Source: Xenorhabdus sp. BG5 (lineage in GTDB: Bacteria > Pseudomonadota > Gammaproteobacteria > Enterobacterales > Enterobacteriaceae). Taken from it: a stretch of DNA of 64,000 bases. Below the pieces are notes generated by a model that was given only the letters and a program-made list of their open reading frames with translations, ran no database searches and was not told where the DNA came from. The DNA is taken from positions 1-64,000 of the forward strand of contig NZ_JADEUG010000001.1 of the NCBI RefSeq assembly GCF_015163665.1. The letters run 5' to 3'. Each line of letters begins with the position of its first letter. The first letter of the stretch is position 1. Made by a program: the position numbers and the translations under genes. Positions 1 through 10,916 of this stretch are shown in pieces.

Positions 1-58
1 CGGCCAATTTAAAGGCCAGCGAATAGTCACGCTGAGTGCGTTTACTTTCTGATTTCAT
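1..58 (-). CDS. Transposase OrfA N-terminus (partial, IS3-like)
   Basis: Only the first 19 residues are inside the window: ATG at 58, reading MKSESKRTQRDYSLAFKLA, with a strong ribosome binding site (GAGGAGAG) just upstream. The KRTQRDYSLAFKLAVV-type start is typical of IS3-family OrfA proteins, which carry a helix-turn-helix and bind the element ends. Whether the rest is intact cannot be seen. Confidence 0.6.
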   Translation of the reverse strand, partial: MKSESKRTQRDYSLAFKLA

Positions 59-111
59 AACACTCTCCTCAAAAGATGAAGAAAAGTGTCAACCTTATTT
101 AGGATGGGACA
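1..111 (-). mobile_element. End of an IS3-family-like insertion sequence
   Basis: This is the left edge of the window and holds only one end of an element. The minus strand carries the first 19 codons of a transposase-like ORF, and just upstream lies a probable terminal repeat that starts TGTCCCATCC and reads inward from position 111. The two ends of the 87-111 stretch (TGTC and GACA) are complementary. The element stops directly beside the nhaB terminator. The family is inferred from the peptide alone; the rest of the element and any target duplication lie outside the window. Confidence 0.6.
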
Positions 112-117
112 TGATTA

Positions 118-157
118 ACAAAAAAGCCGGAGAGTGTGCAAAACCACACCATCCGGC
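118..157 (-). terminator. nhaB rho-independent terminator
   Basis: On the minus strand, GCCGGA and TCCGGC arms (152-157 with 126-131), plus inner TGTG/CACA pairing, form a hairpin followed by six T residues (120-125). It sits 30 bases past the nhaB stop codon. Confidence 0.85.
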
Positions 158-185
158 AGTATATAGCGATAAATTCGGTCCCCAA

Positions 186-1730
186 TTATAGTGGAGTGAT
201 TAAACCAAGTTTGATGAGATATTCAGTGGCAGGCACTAACCAGAATTCAACACACAACAGACCCACTAGTGTCATCACAATGGTATAAGGCAAGGCCATC
301 ATGACCATGCGACCATAAGAGAGACGGATCAACGGAGATAAGGCAGAAGTTAGCAGGAACAGAAACGCTGCTTGTCCATTAGGGGTTGCCACGGATGGTA
401 AGTTAGTTCCTGTGTTGATGGCAACGGCCAAATATTCGTATTGTTGTTGCGAAATCAGGCCATTTTTCAAGGCGTTCAGCGCTTCATTAATGTAAACCGT
501 ACCGACGAAAACGTTATCAGAAACCGTGGAGAGCAATCCGTTGAACAAGTAGAATAAGGAAAGCTGTGAAGCGGGTGAAGACTGCAAGACAAATTGAATA
601 AATGGCGAAAACAGTTGTTGGTCAACAATGACGGCAACCACAGAGAAAAATACGGTTAACAGGGCAGTGAACGGTAAAGCTTCCTCAAATGCTTTACCTA
701 ACGCATGTTCTTCGGTAATACCACAGAATGCAGTCGCTAAGATAATGACTGATAAGCCAATCAAACCCACTTCAGCCAAATGAAAAGCCAGTGCTACAAT
801 CAGCCAGAGGCCGATCAATGCTTGAACAGCAAGCTGGGCTTTTTCTTGGCGGGTACGTTTTTCACTGGCTTTTTGGTCGTAATCTTCCAGAACAGAGCGA
901 ACACGCTCAGGCAATTCAGCACCGTAACCGAACAATTTAAAATGTTCAACCAGCAAACAGACCAGCAAGCCACAGATAAACACAGGAATGGTGATTGGCG
1001 ACATACGAATAAAGAATGTGACAAAATCCCAATCGACATGTTTGGCAATAATCAGGTTTTGGGGTTCACCAACCATAGTCATCACGCCGCCCAGTGCAGT
1101 ACCAATCCCCGCATGCATCATCAAACTGCGCAGAAATGCCCGGAACTGTTCCAGCGTCTGTCTTTTATCCTCATTGTCAATGTACTTATCATCACTCAGT
1201 TCAGAACTGCTATTGTGGGAAAGAAATCGGTGATAGATGGCGTAAAACCCGATTGAAACACTAATGACAACGGCAATGACAGTCAAGGCATCAAGGAAAG
1301 CGGACAAGAAAGCACTCGACAGACAGAATGCTAATGCCAGCATTTTCTTGGAGCGGATACTTAGTAGCAGCTTTGTGAAAACAAACAGCAATAACTGTTT
1401 CATAAAGTAAATGCCCGCAACCATGAAAATCAGTAATAAAATGACTTCCAGATTGTTGGCAATTTCATGACCTATTTGTTTTGGCGAAGTCATTCCAATG
1501 ATGACTGCTTCAATAGCGAGTAATCCTCCCGGTTGGAGAGGATAACATTTTAATGCCATTGCTAGTGTGAAGATAAACTCAACGATGAGCATCCAGCCAG
1601 CAACAAAGGGGCTGATAAAGAAGTAAACCAGTGGATTGATAATCAGAAAAACAATGATAGCGAGTTTGTACCAATCCGGCGAATTGCCGAGAAAGTTCTT
1701 CACCACTGCGCGTTGGATACTGATTTCCAT
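186..1730 (-). CDS. nhaB: Na+/H+ antiporter NhaB
   Basis: NhaB is an inner-membrane antiporter that expels Na+ in exchange for protons, giving sodium tolerance and pH homeostasis. The product is 514 residues (E. coli about 513) and consists mostly of hydrophobic membrane segments, with charged loops near residues 175-195 and 270-300. The ATG at 1730 has a purine-rich AGAGGA upstream. It is transcribed divergently from fadR, the same arrangement as in E. coli; dsbB, its usual downstream partner, is not seen and the IS end occupies that side. Assignment rests on full-length similarity recognised by eye and on the nhaB-fadR pairing. Confidence 0.95.
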   Translation of the reverse strand: MEISIQRAVVKNFLGNSPDWYKLAIIVFLIINPLVYFFISPFVAGWMLIVEFIFTLAMALKCYPLQPGGLLAIEAVIIGMTSPKQIGHEIANNLEVILLLIFMVAGIYFMKQLLLFVFTKLLLSIRSKKMLALAFCLSSAFLSAFLDALTVIAVVISVSIGFYAIYHRFLSHNSSSELSDDKYIDNEDKRQTLEQFRAFLRSLMMHAGIGTALGGVMTMVGEPQNLIIAKHVDWDFVTFFIRMSPITIPVFICGLLVCLLVEHFKLFGYGAELPERVRSVLEDYDQKASEKRTRQEKAQLAVQALIGLWLIVALAFHLAEVGLIGLSVIILATAFCGITEEHALGKAFEEALPFTALLTVFFSVVAVIVDQQLFSPFIQFVLQSSPASQLSLFYLFNGLLSTVSDNVFVGTVYINEALNALKNGLISQQQYEYLAVAINTGTNLPSVATPNGQAAFLFLLTSALSPLIRLSYGRMVMMALPYTIVMTLVGLLCVEFWLVPATEYLIKLGLITPL

Positions 1731-2007
1731 TATTATTAATATTCCTCTTTGTGGATATGTAGAAAAAAGCTAAGTAGCGATAAATCAAAACGACCACTAT
1801 AGAAACATATCGGAGCGGTATAGTACGCTCAATGCGATAGCAATTTAAGGGCATTAGCGCATAATTAATCGGCTAATGATCGCATTTTTTATGAGTCCTT
1901 TCACTCTTTCACGGTTTATTTACCTGGTAACTATGTCGATCAAGCACATTCTGGTATCATCAACCGCTATTATTAGCCAAGAAAACTGCTTTGGAATAAT
2001 TAAAATT

Positions 2008-2730
2008 ATGGTAATTAAGGCTCAAAGTCCTGCGAGTTTCGCGGAAGAGTATATCATTGAAAGTATTTGGAATAATCGCTTTCCACCCGGCTCCATACTG
2101 CCAGCAGAACGTGAATTGTCTGAATTGATCGGTGTCACCCGCACGACCTTGCGTGAAGTGTTGCAGCGCCTTGCCCGTGATGGTTGGTTGACTATTCAGC
2201 ATGGCAAACCAACTAAGGTTAATAATTTCTGGGAAACATCCGGTCTTAATATTCTGGAAACTTTGGCGCGTCTTGATCATGATCGCGTTCCCCAATTGAT
2301 TGATAACTTATTGGCAGTGCGAACCAATATTGCTGCCATCTTTATCCGCACTGCATTTAGGAACAATCCTGAAAAATCATTGGAAATTTTGGCAGAAAAA
2401 GAAAGTGTGCAAGATACCGCTGAAGCTTTCAGTTCTGTAGACTATGATATTTTCCGTGGTCTGGCTTTTGCGTCAGGAAACCCAATTTATGGTTTGATTA
2501 TTAATGGGCTAAAAGGGTTGTATACCCGTGTTGGTCGTTATTATTTCTCCAGTCCTGAAGCACGTAATTTAGCGTTGAATTTTTACCAGCAGTTAAGCGC
2601 ATTATGTCGTGAAAAAGCCTATGACAAGATCATGGGTTGTGTGCGTAATTATGGTAAAGAGAGTGGTATTATTTGGCATAGTATGCAGAGTATTATGATC
2701 AATGAATTGACGGAAAGATCAACGAATTAA
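2008..2730 (+). CDS. fadR: Fatty-acid metabolism regulator FadR (GntR family)
   Basis: FadR is a dimeric acyl-CoA-responsive regulator that represses fatty-acid degradation and activates unsaturated fatty-acid synthesis genes. The N-terminal winged helix (about residues 5-75) contains the GntR signature [20 protein letters not shown], followed by an all-helical acyl-CoA binding domain. I chose the ATG at 2008, giving 240 residues (E. coli 239) starting [16 protein letters not shown]; the in-frame extension upstream to 1876 is non-homologous. It is divergent from nhaB. The C-terminal end (LTERSTN) matches no motif I know. Confidence 0.95.
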   Translation: MVIKAQSPASFAEEYIIESIWNNRFPPGSILPAERELSELIGVTRTTLREVLQRLARDGWLTIQHGKPTKVNNFWETSGLNILETLARLDHDRVPQLIDNLLAVRTNIAAIFIRTAFRNNPEKSLEILAEKESVQDTAEAFSSVDYDIFRGLAFASGNPIYGLIINGLKGLYTRVGRYYFSSPEARNLALNFYQQLSALCREKAYDKIMGCVRNYGKESGIIWHSMQSIMINELTERSTN

Positions 2731-3307
2731 CAGAAACACGTCTTAAGTTGGTTAAACTCTTCGTTTTTTGTTTGCCTCGCTATTGGTTACATTTATTTAC
2801 CCCAGTTATGTAGTGATATCATAGTTAGGTCATATAATATACAATTATATGATGCAACATTATCTATGTTTCTGGGGCATTTCTCTCATCATCACTTAAT
2901 ACATGTGTGCTATTTAAAAACACTCCCAACTGTGTAATGCAATTTTTTAAATTATTATTCTACTTAATTAACTATGAAGTTTGATGAAATTCCAAAAATT
3001 CTTATTTGTATGGAATTTTATAAATTTGTTATTGTGAATGCAATGTTTATTTTTTGCCATAAAAAGTACTTTAATAAGCAGAAATTAAAGGAATAAACAG
3101 TATTTTTATCTTCTTTAATAGACTGATTTAAATCAATTTATATTGAAATGCTACGTTTGTTGAAGAAATGCCTTTTTTATATTTTGTAATGTAAATGTGA
3201 CTTAAACCCTAAAAGTTAATTAATTGTGTCATAGTCTATTATTCTGTATTGGCTTTTTATGTATAGCATATTATGCTTGCAAATATCACTTGCCAGTAGG
3301 GGGTAAA
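2731..3307. other. Non-coding AT-rich region upstream of dadA
   Basis: There is no gene in these 577 bases. In E. coli ycgB lies between fadR and dadA; I see no remnant of it here. The region is very AT-rich and probably carries the dadA promoter. The only motif I can point to is the FNR-like box at 3123-3136. An open frame running in from 3224 is an upstream extension of dadA without family similarity. Confidence 0.6.
3123..3136. promoter_or_regulatory. FNR-like box upstream of dadA
   Basis: CTGAT-TTAA-ATCAA matches the FNR consensus TTGAT-N4-ATCAA at nine of ten positions, 171 bases before the dadA start. In a region this AT-rich a chance match is possible. Confidence 0.3.
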
Positions 3308-4609
3308 ATGAAGGTCCTTATTTTAGGCAGCGGTGTTATTGGCGTAACCAGCGCATGGTATCTTGCACAAGCAGGCCATGAAGTCACCGTAATTGATCGC
3401 CAGAATAGTGCTGCGGAAGAAACGAGTGCCGCTAATGCCGGTCAAATCTCACCAGGGTATGCGACCCCTTGGGGGGCTCCAGGGATCCCACTAAAAGCAA
3501 TAAAGTGGGTGTTTCAACGTCACGCACCTTTGGCTATTCGCCCTGATGGTTCCCTGTTTCAGTTACGCTGGGTGTGGCAAATGCTGCGTAATTGTGATGC
3601 AAGCCATTACGCGATGAATAAAAGCAGAATGGTACGTTTGGCAGAATATAGTCGGGATTGTATTAAACAGTTAAGAGCTGATACGGGGATCCAATATGAA
3701 GGGCGCCAGGGAGGAACCCTGCAATTGTTCAGGACCACCAAGCAATTTGATAATGCTGCCAATGATATCAAAGTGTTAGAGCAAGAAGGGGTTCCTTATC
3801 AGTTATTGACCGCTGAGCAATTGGCTACAGTGGAGCCAGCGCTTGCCAATGCTTCCCATAAACTGACCGGCGGGTTGCAATTACCTAATGATGAAACGGG
3901 TGATTGTCAACTTTTTACCAAAGCGCTGGCCAAAATGGCAGAAGATATTGGTGTACAGTTTGTATTTAATAAGCAGGTTAAACGGATTTTGGTGGATGGA
4001 AATAAAGTCACAGGTATTCAATGTGATGATGGCATCATGACGGCGGATCACTATGTGGTAGCGATGGGATCTTATTCCACTGAACTATTAAAAGAATTAG
4101 TTAAAATTCCGGTTTATCCGCTGAAAGGTTATTCATTGACGATGCCGGTCATGGACGAATCAAAAGCACCTGTTTCAACTGTGCTGGATGAAACTTACAA
4201 GATTGCCATTACGCGTTTTGATAATCGTATTCGCGTTGGTGGTATGGCAGAAGTGGTCGGATTTAATTTGAATGTCCTCCAGAATCGTTGTGAAACGTTA
4301 AAAATGGTTGTACAGGATCTATACCACAATGGTGGCAATATTACGGAGGCCTCATTCTGGACAGGTTTGCGTCCTATGACCCCGGACGGTACCCCTATTG
4401 TTGGGCCAACCAAATATGCGAATCTTCATTTAAATACGGGACATGGAACACTAGGTTGGACGATGGCCTGTGGTTCAGGGAAGTTACTGGCTGATTTAAT
4501 TTCAGGCAAAAATCCGGATATTGCGGCAGATGATCTCTCTGTATTCAGATACATTGATGGCTTCAATATAAAAGTGTTGCCAATGAAGCCTCATTTACAC
4601 ACGGCATAA
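3308..4609 (+). CDS. dadA: D-amino acid dehydrogenase DadA
   Basis: DadA is a membrane-associated FAD dehydrogenase that oxidises D-alanine and other D-amino acids to oxo-acids and ammonia, passing electrons to the respiratory chain. The ATG at 3308 gives 433 residues (E. coli 432) beginning [17 protein letters not shown], a Rossmann FAD-binding motif (GxGxxG) at residues 7-12. The C-terminal [16 protein letters not shown] and [14 protein letters not shown] segments are typical of the DAO family. It is followed after 27 bases by dadX, forming an alanine catabolic operon: racemisation of L- to D-alanine, then oxidation. In E. coli this operon is controlled by Lrp and CRP. Confidence 0.95.
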   Translation: MKVLILGSGVIGVTSAWYLAQAGHEVTVIDRQNSAAEETSAANAGQISPGYATPWGAPGIPLKAIKWVFQRHAPLAIRPDGSLFQLRWVWQMLRNCDASHYAMNKSRMVRLAEYSRDCIKQLRADTGIQYEGRQGGTLQLFRTTKQFDNAANDIKVLEQEGVPYQLLTAEQLATVEPALANASHKLTGGLQLPNDETGDCQLFTKALAKMAEDIGVQFVFNKQVKRILVDGNKVTGIQCDDGIMTADHYVVAMGSYSTELLKELVKIPVYPLKGYSLTMPVMDESKAPVSTVLDETYKIAITRFDNRIRVGGMAEVVGFNLNVLQNRCETLKMVVQDLYHNGGNITEASFWTGLRPMTPDGTPIVGPTKYANLHLNTGHGTLGWTMACGSGKLLADLISGKNPDIAADDLSVFRYIDGFNIKVLPMKPHLHTA

Positions 4610-4636
4610 ACTAATAAACTATAAGAAGGGGTCGTC

Positions 4637-5704
4637 ATGCCACGTCCTATTTTGGCAACGATCCATCTCAATGCATTTCGCCATAATCTGTCGGTTATTC
4701 GTCAAATGGTGGGTAACAGTAAAATTTGGTCGGTAGTAAAAGCGGATGCGTATGGGCATGGATTGGGCAGAATATGGCAATCACTCATGCAGACAGATGG
4801 ATTTGCACTGCTTGACATGAATGAAGCTATTTATTTAAGGGAGCAGGGATGGCAAGGGCCAATCTTGCTATTGGAGGGTTTTTTCAATCCTGCGGATTTA
4901 CAGATTATCAATAAATACCGTCTGACAACCGTAGTACATAGTCATTGGCAGCTTGATGAGATAGAAAAAACTAAATTAGATGCTCCCATTGATATCTATT
5001 TGAAACTCAATAGTGGTATGAATCGGTTGGGATTCACCCCAAAAGAGTATACACAGATAGTTTCAATGGCGAGAAAGGTTAAAAATATTAAATCAGTGAC
5101 TTTAATGACCCATTTTGCCAATTCGGATAATGAAATGGGTGTTGATGAACAATTCGCGGTTGTTGAACGTTTGCAAATAAACTCACTGCCCCATTGCCTG
5201 GCGAATTCTGGTGCTGTGTTGTGGCATCCGAAAACACATAAAGATTGGATACGACCAGGTATTATTCTTTATGGCGCGTCTCCTAGCGGAAAGTGGCGTG
5301 ATATTGCCGATATTGGGTTAAAACCAGCCATGACGTTACAAAGTGAAATCATTGCAGTACATGAGCTTCCCAAGGGGAAAAAAATTGGCTATGGCAGCCG
5401 CTATATAACCCAGAAACCCATGCGTGTCGGTACAGTTGCCTGTGGTTATGCGGATGGATATCCGCGGCATGCCCCAACAGGAACACCTGTCATGGTTGGT
5501 GGTGTTCGTACCCGGTTATTGGGTGCTATATCAATGGACATGATGACGGTTGATTTGACTCCGTGTCCTCAGGCAAATATAGGCAGTATTGCCGAGTTGT
5601 GGGGAGAAAATCTACCCGTAGACGAAGTCGCAAACTCAGCAGGAACCATTGGTTATGAGCTTTTGTGCGCTTTAGCGAAGCGCGTTCCTGTCACTGTGGT
5701 TTAA
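4637..5704 (+). CDS. dadX: Alanine racemase, catabolic (DadX)
   Basis: This is a PLP-dependent fold-III racemase that interconverts L- and D-alanine. The PLP lysine lies in SVVKADAYGHG (about residue 34) and the second catalytic base is the tyrosine in KIGYGSRY (about residue 255). Its 355 residues match the family (E. coli DadX 356). Its position directly after dadA identifies it as the catabolic enzyme rather than the biosynthetic Alr. The start ATG at 4637 has AAGAAGGGG upstream. Confidence 0.95.
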   Translation: MPRPILATIHLNAFRHNLSVIRQMVGNSKIWSVVKADAYGHGLGRIWQSLMQTDGFALLDMNEAIYLREQGWQGPILLLEGFFNPADLQIINKYRLTTVVHSHWQLDEIEKTKLDAPIDIYLKLNSGMNRLGFTPKEYTQIVSMARKVKNIKSVTLMTHFANSDNEMGVDEQFAVVERLQINSLPHCLANSGAVLWHPKTHKDWIRPGIILYGASPSGKWRDIADIGLKPAMTLQSEIIAVHELPKGKKIGYGSRYITQKPMRVGTVACGYADGYPRHAPTGTPVMVGGVRTRLLGAISMDMMTVDLTPCPQANIGSIAELWGENLPVDEVANSAGTIGYELLCALAKRVPVTVV

Positions 5705-5725
5705 TTCTTTCTATCTTTAATAATT

Positions 5726-5762
5726 CAGGCATTTTTATCCTTAATTTTGGAATAAATGCCTG
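5726..5762. terminator. Hairpin between convergent dadX and yeaD
   Basis: CAGGCATTT at the left and AAATGCCTG at the right form a stem, with partial pairing continuing inward (ATCC/GGAA). It lies between two convergent genes, 21 bases after the dadX stop. No long T tract follows on the plus strand, so termination strength is uncertain. Confidence 0.45.
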
Positions 5763-5764
5763 TT

Positions 5765-6661
5765 CTATATTCCACTTGATTGATTATTAGCTGAGAATTT
5801 ACGGCAGCGGATAATGACAGAAAGTCTGTCAGGGTTGCCATTCTTAGGCTGCAATGGGTTATTGATACGTGCAGTTTCGATACAAGCCATATTTTTATAA
5901 CCCTCTTTGCTCATATCTTTCATACTACTGGAAAGTGCAGCGCCAGGATTCCAGCATACTACTTCGCTATGGTGATAGTGGTGTATTTCAATTGTTCGTT
6001 TCCATAGCGGATCTCTGAGCAGGTTAAAATCATCTGGTTCTGTATAAATGCGGTCTGTTCTCCCGTGGAAGGCGAAATCTTCATCAATATATTGCTCGGT
6101 ATCGGTGAGGGTATCAATGAAATGTGAACCCAGCCCACTAATTCGAATTTGATTGATGTCACTCACATTGAAGTAAGAGTGAAGGGCACACGTGGCTTGA
6201 TATTCACCGTGGGGTTCTAATTCTATTTCGCAAGTTTCCCCCAATTTAAAGCGGGCAATCAGCGTGAATTCATGTGGCCATAACTTACGGGTATATGCGT
6301 TATCCTGTAATGTGAACGTCAAAATAACACCATTTTCATTTTCATCATGGGCTTTGAGTTCCCAGGGGAGTATCCGTGCAAATCCATGACTAGGAGCAGC
6401 AAACGAACCAAACCAAGGCCAACAGATGGGAATACCACCACGAATGGCAGTACCTGCGCTGAAAAGAGTGTTATCACTTACCCATAATACGGGTTTTTCG
6501 TTATTGGGCTGCCAGGTAATCAGATGTGCACCTTGAATACTGATCACCCCGCGAGCTTTGGGATGGGAAACAACAATTAACGGAAAACCATCAATATTTC
6601 GCTGGCTAATATAAGGGGAGAGCTGTTCTACAATCGGTAATGAGAAAATTTTATCAAGCAT
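5765..6661 (-). CDS. yeaD: D-hexose-6-phosphate mutarotase YeaD
   Basis: YeaD is an aldose-1-epimerase-like protein that interconverts alpha and beta anomers of hexose-6-phosphates in the cytoplasm. The 298-residue product (E. coli 294) shows the galactose-mutarotase-like beta fold, with IRGGIPICWPWFG (about residues 73-86), SHGFARILPW, and a likely catalytic histidine in ALHSYFNVSD. It lies 128 bases downstream of gapA on the same strand, the pairing seen in E. coli, which suits a role at the entrance of glycolysis. Confidence 0.93.
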   Translation of the reverse strand: MLDKIFSLPIVEQLSPYISQRNIDGFPLIVVSHPKARGVISIQGAHLITWQPNNEKPVLWVSDNTLFSAGTAIRGGIPICWPWFGSFAAPSHGFARILPWELKAHDENENGVILTFTLQDNAYTRKLWPHEFTLIARFKLGETCEIELEPHGEYQATCALHSYFNVSDINQIRISGLGSHFIDTLTDTEQYIDEDFAFHGRTDRIYTEPDDFNLLRDPLWKRTIEIHHYHHSEVVCWNPGAALSSSMKDMSKEGYKNMACIETARINNPLQPKNGNPDRLSVIIRCRKFSANNQSSGI

Positions 6662-6741
6662 CTGTCATGACCTTATGTAAACTTAAGTTGGCAGTTGAAC
6701 TAAGGGATAAGAATATCTCAATATTTTAGTTAGATAAATAT

Positions 6742-6769
6742 AAAAGCCACCTGTAAACAGATGGCTTTT
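6742..6769 (-). terminator. gapA terminator
   Basis: On the minus strand AAAAGCCATCTGT and ACAGGTGGCTTTTA form a near-perfect hairpin that ends in a T-rich tail, 21 bases after the gapA stop and before yeaD. It probably separates most gapA transcripts from yeaD. Confidence 0.75.
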
Positions 6770-6789
6770 GAAAGTGGATAAAAGCTCAA

Positions 6790-7890
<1,101 letters not shown>

Positions 7891-7992
7891 TTAAGAATCA
7901 CTATCTAGACGATTGTTATACAGCTGGAACAAGCTCTACGCACACTATTATCGGGGTATAAGGAGATATTTAAAGTTACCATTGGTTAGTTA

Positions 7993-8008
7993 TGTGAGAC
8001 TTATCACA
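7993..8008. promoter_or_regulatory. Consensus CRP binding site between gapA and msrB
   Basis: TGTGA-GACTTA-TCACA contains both CRP half-sites without mismatch and with the standard six-base spacer. It is 208 bases from the gapA start and 120 bases from msrB. E. coli gapA is known to be CRP-dependent, so gapA is the more likely target. Confidence 0.7.
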
Positions 8009-8127
8009 ATTAGTAAAGTAAATTGCTATGTTGGATGGGTTAGAATGCATTTTGACATTTTGGTGTTAATTTTGGGTTGTTTCCGATGATATTTTATTGA
8101 AAATATTGACCTTAAAAGGTGGTCATT

Positions 8128-8541
8128 ATGACTAAAAGTCAAAATATTTCCCTTTCTATAGAACAGCTTGGTGAAATGCAGCGCTATGTTACGCAAGAAG
8201 CAGGTACTGAGCCACCATTTTCAGGAAAACTACTGCACAATAAAAAAAATGGCGTTTATTATTGCTTGTGTTGCCGCCAGCCATTGTTTGTTTCTGATAC
8301 GAAATTTGATTCGGGATGTGGATGGCCGAGCTTCGACCAACCGATTAGTGATGGTTCCATCACATATCTTGATGATTATTCTCATAATATGCATCGGATA
8401 GAGGTGCGTTGTAGCCAATGTCAGGCACATTTGGGGCATGTCTTTCCCGATGGCCCCAAACCGACGGGAGAACGTTTTTGTATTAATTCAGCAGCGCTGC
8501 GTTTTGTTGATAAAGAAACAGGCGAAGAAACGGCAGGTTAA
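8128..8541 (+). CDS. msrB: Methionine-R-sulfoxide reductase MsrB
   Basis: MsrB reduces the R epimer of methionine sulfoxide in proteins, using thioredoxin. Two CxxC pairs (CLCC at about 46-49 and CSQC at about 95-98) bind zinc, and the catalytic cysteine is in [13 protein letters not shown]. The ATG at 8128 gives 137 residues, the E. coli length, and the AAAAGGTGG upstream supports it; a GTG nine bases earlier is in frame but overlaps that site. It lies divergent from gapA and upstream of yeaC, as in E. coli. Confidence 0.95.
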   Translation: MTKSQNISLSIEQLGEMQRYVTQEAGTEPPFSGKLLHNKKNGVYYCLCCRQPLFVSDTKFDSGCGWPSFDQPISDGSITYLDDYSHNMHRIEVRCSQCQAHLGHVFPDGPKPTGERFCINSAALRFVDKETGEETAG

Positions 8542-8743
8542 TGTTATTTTGAATACTCTGAATTTAAATGAAATATTGGCCTTATGAGCAGAAAAGAAAC
8601 GATTCAGCTTATTTTTTGACAAAGTACTCTTAACTGTTCTTAAGGTCAATATATTAATAATAATCATATCGGCTTATCGCCGTACAAGTAAAATATGTCG
8701 TGCATGTAGTGAAATAGAGCACATAGCCATTAAGGAAATTTCG

Positions 8744-9025
8744 ATGAAGTTGGATGATTTACTCTCCGCCATGACTCCTGAAATTTATCAGCGATTAGTT
8801 CAGGCTGTTGAACTAGGAAAATGGCAGGATGGTGTACCACTCACGCCGGAACAGAAAGAATACAGTTTACAGGCGGTGATGCTCTGGCAAGCAAAACATA
8901 ATCATGATCCTGAACATATGACGATTGGCACAGACGGCCAAATTACCATAAAAAGTAAACAGGAGTTAAAGGCTATATTTCAGTCCGACATGGTCGCAAA
9001 GTTAAAACCTCAGTCGGAAGATTGA
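8744..9025 (+). CDS. yeaC: DUF1315 family protein YeaC
   Basis: This is a small acidic 93-residue protein of unknown function, recognised by MKLDDLLSAMTPEIYQRL at the N-terminus and by its position next to msrB. The start ATG has a purine-rich AAGGAAAT upstream. There are no membrane segments or metal motifs. It is separated from msrB by 202 bases and followed by its own terminator, so it is probably a single-gene unit. Confidence 0.9.
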   Translation: MKLDDLLSAMTPEIYQRLVQAVELGKWQDGVPLTPEQKEYSLQAVMLWQAKHNHDPEHMTIGTDGQITIKSKQELKAIFQSDMVAKLKPQSED

Positions 9026-9039
9026 AATGGCATGAATTG

Positions 9040-9079
9040 AGAACCTCGTCCTATTTCTGTCGAAGAACGAGGTTCTTTT
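9040..9079 (+). terminator. yeaC terminator
   Basis: AGAACCTCGT (9040-9049) pairs perfectly with ACGAGGTTCT (9067-9076) and is followed by TTTT. The loop is 17 bases. It lies 14 bases past the yeaC stop. Confidence 0.75.
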
Positions 9080-9127
9080 CGGTTAAATTTATTAATGATT
9101 TTGGCTGTTGTAGTAATGATTTGGGGG

Positions 9128-9766
9128 TTATAAAATGAATAAAATTTCATTTTGTGGAATTAACTTAGCCCCCTTTCTGTCCATTTCCTCAACTGCTCGC
9201 TGGCTATCATTTTTCTGGATATTAACACCACGACAGCCATCAATAATAACATAGGTTTCATAACCTAGTGCCAGGGCATCAAGTACGGTAAATTTTACGC
9301 AGTAATCAGTGGCGATACCCATGACGAGCAGGCGTTTTATATTCTGCTCTGTTAGCCATGCATCCAAATGGGTTTTACTTTTATGGTCATTATCAAAGAA
9401 TGCACTATAGCTATCTATTTGGGGATTTTCACCTTTGCGGAAAATTTCTTGAATAGCAGATTGATTTAACAAAGGATGAAACTCTGCACCAAACTCTCCT
9501 TGTATACAATGGTTCGGCCACCATATTTGAGGAATGCCATTGAGTTCTCCTAATTCACCGACTTTTTGTCCTGAGTTTTCTGCAAAGCTCATATGGTTAG
9601 CAGGATGCCAATCCTGAGTTGCGATGACAGTGATAGTGTTTTCCTGACATCGTGCAATAACATTATTTGCTACCTTAATCACTGCATCACTATCTTTGAC
9701 AGCCAGGGCGCCCCCAGTACAAAAGTCGTTTTGTAGATCGATAAGTAATAATGCTGTTTTCATCAT
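9128..9766 (-). CDS. pncA: Nicotinamidase PncA
   Basis: PncA hydrolyses nicotinamide to nicotinate and ammonia in NAD salvage. It belongs to the isochorismatase-like hydrolases: the catalytic aspartate is in LLIDLQNDFCTGGAL (about residue 10), metal-binding residues are in QDWHPANH, and the catalytic cysteine is in MGIATDYCVKFTVLDAL (about residue 157). It is 212 residues (E. coli 213). Two adjacent ATGs begin the frame; the first is annotated. It lies 21 bases downstream of ansA and is probably cotranscribed with it, as in E. coli. Confidence 0.95.
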   Translation of the reverse strand: MMKTALLLIDLQNDFCTGGALAVKDSDAVIKVANNVIARCQENTITVIATQDWHPANHMSFAENSGQKVGELGELNGIPQIWWPNHCIQGEFGAEFHPLLNQSAIQEIFRKGENPQIDSYSAFFDNDHKSKTHLDAWLTEQNIKRLLVMGIATDYCVKFTVLDALALGYETYVIIDGCRGVNIQKNDSQRAVEEMDRKGAKLIPQNEILFIL

Positions 9767-9787
9767 ATTTCTCGATTCATCTGTTTA

Positions 9788-10807
9788 TTATTCATCAGCA
9801 TAACTCAATTCTCCCCGCAGATTTTGTTGCATCAGATAGCGGATCTCTTCAAGTGTATAAGATTGGCTCAATAAATAGTGCAATTTCGTTAAAGTTGCCT
9901 CGAAAGTCATGTCATAACCACTGATAACCCCTGATGCAGCCAGAGAATGACCAGTCGCATAGCCTTCCATGTTGACTCGACCAGAAATACATTGTGTCAA
10001 ATTAACCACAATAATACCTCTCTCAGTTGCTTTCTTTAACGTTTGTAACAAATCAGCACGTTGCGGAGCATTGCCAACACCGTATGAGCGTAAAATTAAC
10101 GCCTTGACTGGTTGCATCAGAATATTTTCTACCACTTGACTGGATAATCCCGGATAAATGGTCACGACACCAATCGGTTGTGATGTGATTGTATTCACAA
10201 CAAATTTGCCGTGACTAACAGGTATAGGATTTGTTTTGAAGGTGCGAATATTTATCCCGGCTTCCATCAGTGGGGGGCAGTTAGGGGATGAAAAAGCATT
10301 AAAACCATCTGCATGGGCTTTAATTGTTCTATTGCCACGAAATAACTTATTGTTAAAAAACAAGCTGACTTCGTTAATAGGGTAGTTTGCTGCGAGGTAC
10401 AGCGCATTAAGAAGATTGGTTTGCCCATCGGAACGCAATGCTTCCAGCGGGATTTGTGACCCTGTCACAATAATGGGTTTATTAAGGTTTTCGCATATGA
10501 AGGAGAGTGCTGACGCAGTGAAAGCCATGGTATCTGTACCGTGTAGAATAACAAAGCCATCATAGTCATGATAATTCTGATAGATATCATTTGCGATAAT
10601 GCTCCAGTCGTCAGGACTCATATCAGAAGAATCAATCAGGGGTTGGTGTTCACGGATCGTGAATGTCGGCATTTCTGGACGGTGAAATTCTGGCATTTTA
10701 GCGAGTTGTTGCTGTAAATGACCGGAAACGGGAATGTATCCATTGGGGGAATGTTGCATCCCAATAGTACCGCCAGTGTAAACAACATAGATCGATTTCT
10801 TCTGCAT
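9788..10807 (-). CDS. ansA: Cytoplasmic L-asparaginase I (AnsA)
   Basis: AnsA hydrolyses L-asparagine to aspartate and ammonia in the cytoplasm. The two catalytic threonines are in YTGGTIGM (about residue 14) and LHGTDTMAFTASAL (about residue 90). There is no signal peptide, which separates it from periplasmic asparaginase II. It has 339 residues against 338 in E. coli. It forms a probable two-gene unit with pncA and lies downstream of sppA, from which it is separated by a terminator. Confidence 0.96.
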   Translation of the reverse strand: MQKKSIYVVYTGGTIGMQHSPNGYIPVSGHLQQQLAKMPEFHRPEMPTFTIREHQPLIDSSDMSPDDWSIIANDIYQNYHDYDGFVILHGTDTMAFTASALSFICENLNKPIIVTGSQIPLEALRSDGQTNLLNALYLAANYPINEVSLFFNNKLFRGNRTIKAHADGFNAFSSPNCPPLMEAGINIRTFKTNPIPVSHGKFVVNTITSQPIGVVTIYPGLSSQVVENILMQPVKALILRSYGVGNAPQRADLLQTLKKATERGIIVVNLTQCISGRVNMEGYATGHSLAASGVISGYDMTFEATLTKLHYLLSQSYTLEEIRYLMQQNLRGELSYADE

Positions 10808-10856
10808 GGTAACGCCTCAATAAAAACATTTAGCCGGATTATAGGGAGTATCAAGA

Positions 10857-10887
10857 ATAAAAAAAGCCTGATGGTGAAATCAGGCTT
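10857..10887 (-). terminator. sppA terminator
   Basis: On the minus strand AAGCCTGAT (79-87 side) and ATCAGGCTT (64-72 side) form a nine-base-pair stem with a six-base loop, followed by seven T residues. It lies between sppA and ansA. Confidence 0.85.
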
Positions 10888-10916
10888 GAAATCGGTTGGA
10901 AACTTGATCAATTATT

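Noticed and set aside
780-1256. Long open frame on the plus strand opposite nhaB
   Set aside because: It lies wholly within nhaB on the other strand, has no ribosome binding site or recognisable similarity, and its composition reflects the nhaB codons.
3224-3307. 28-residue N-terminal extension of DadA
   Set aside because: The extension lacks similarity to DadA, the ATG at 3308 gives the family length and begins directly with the FAD-binding motif.
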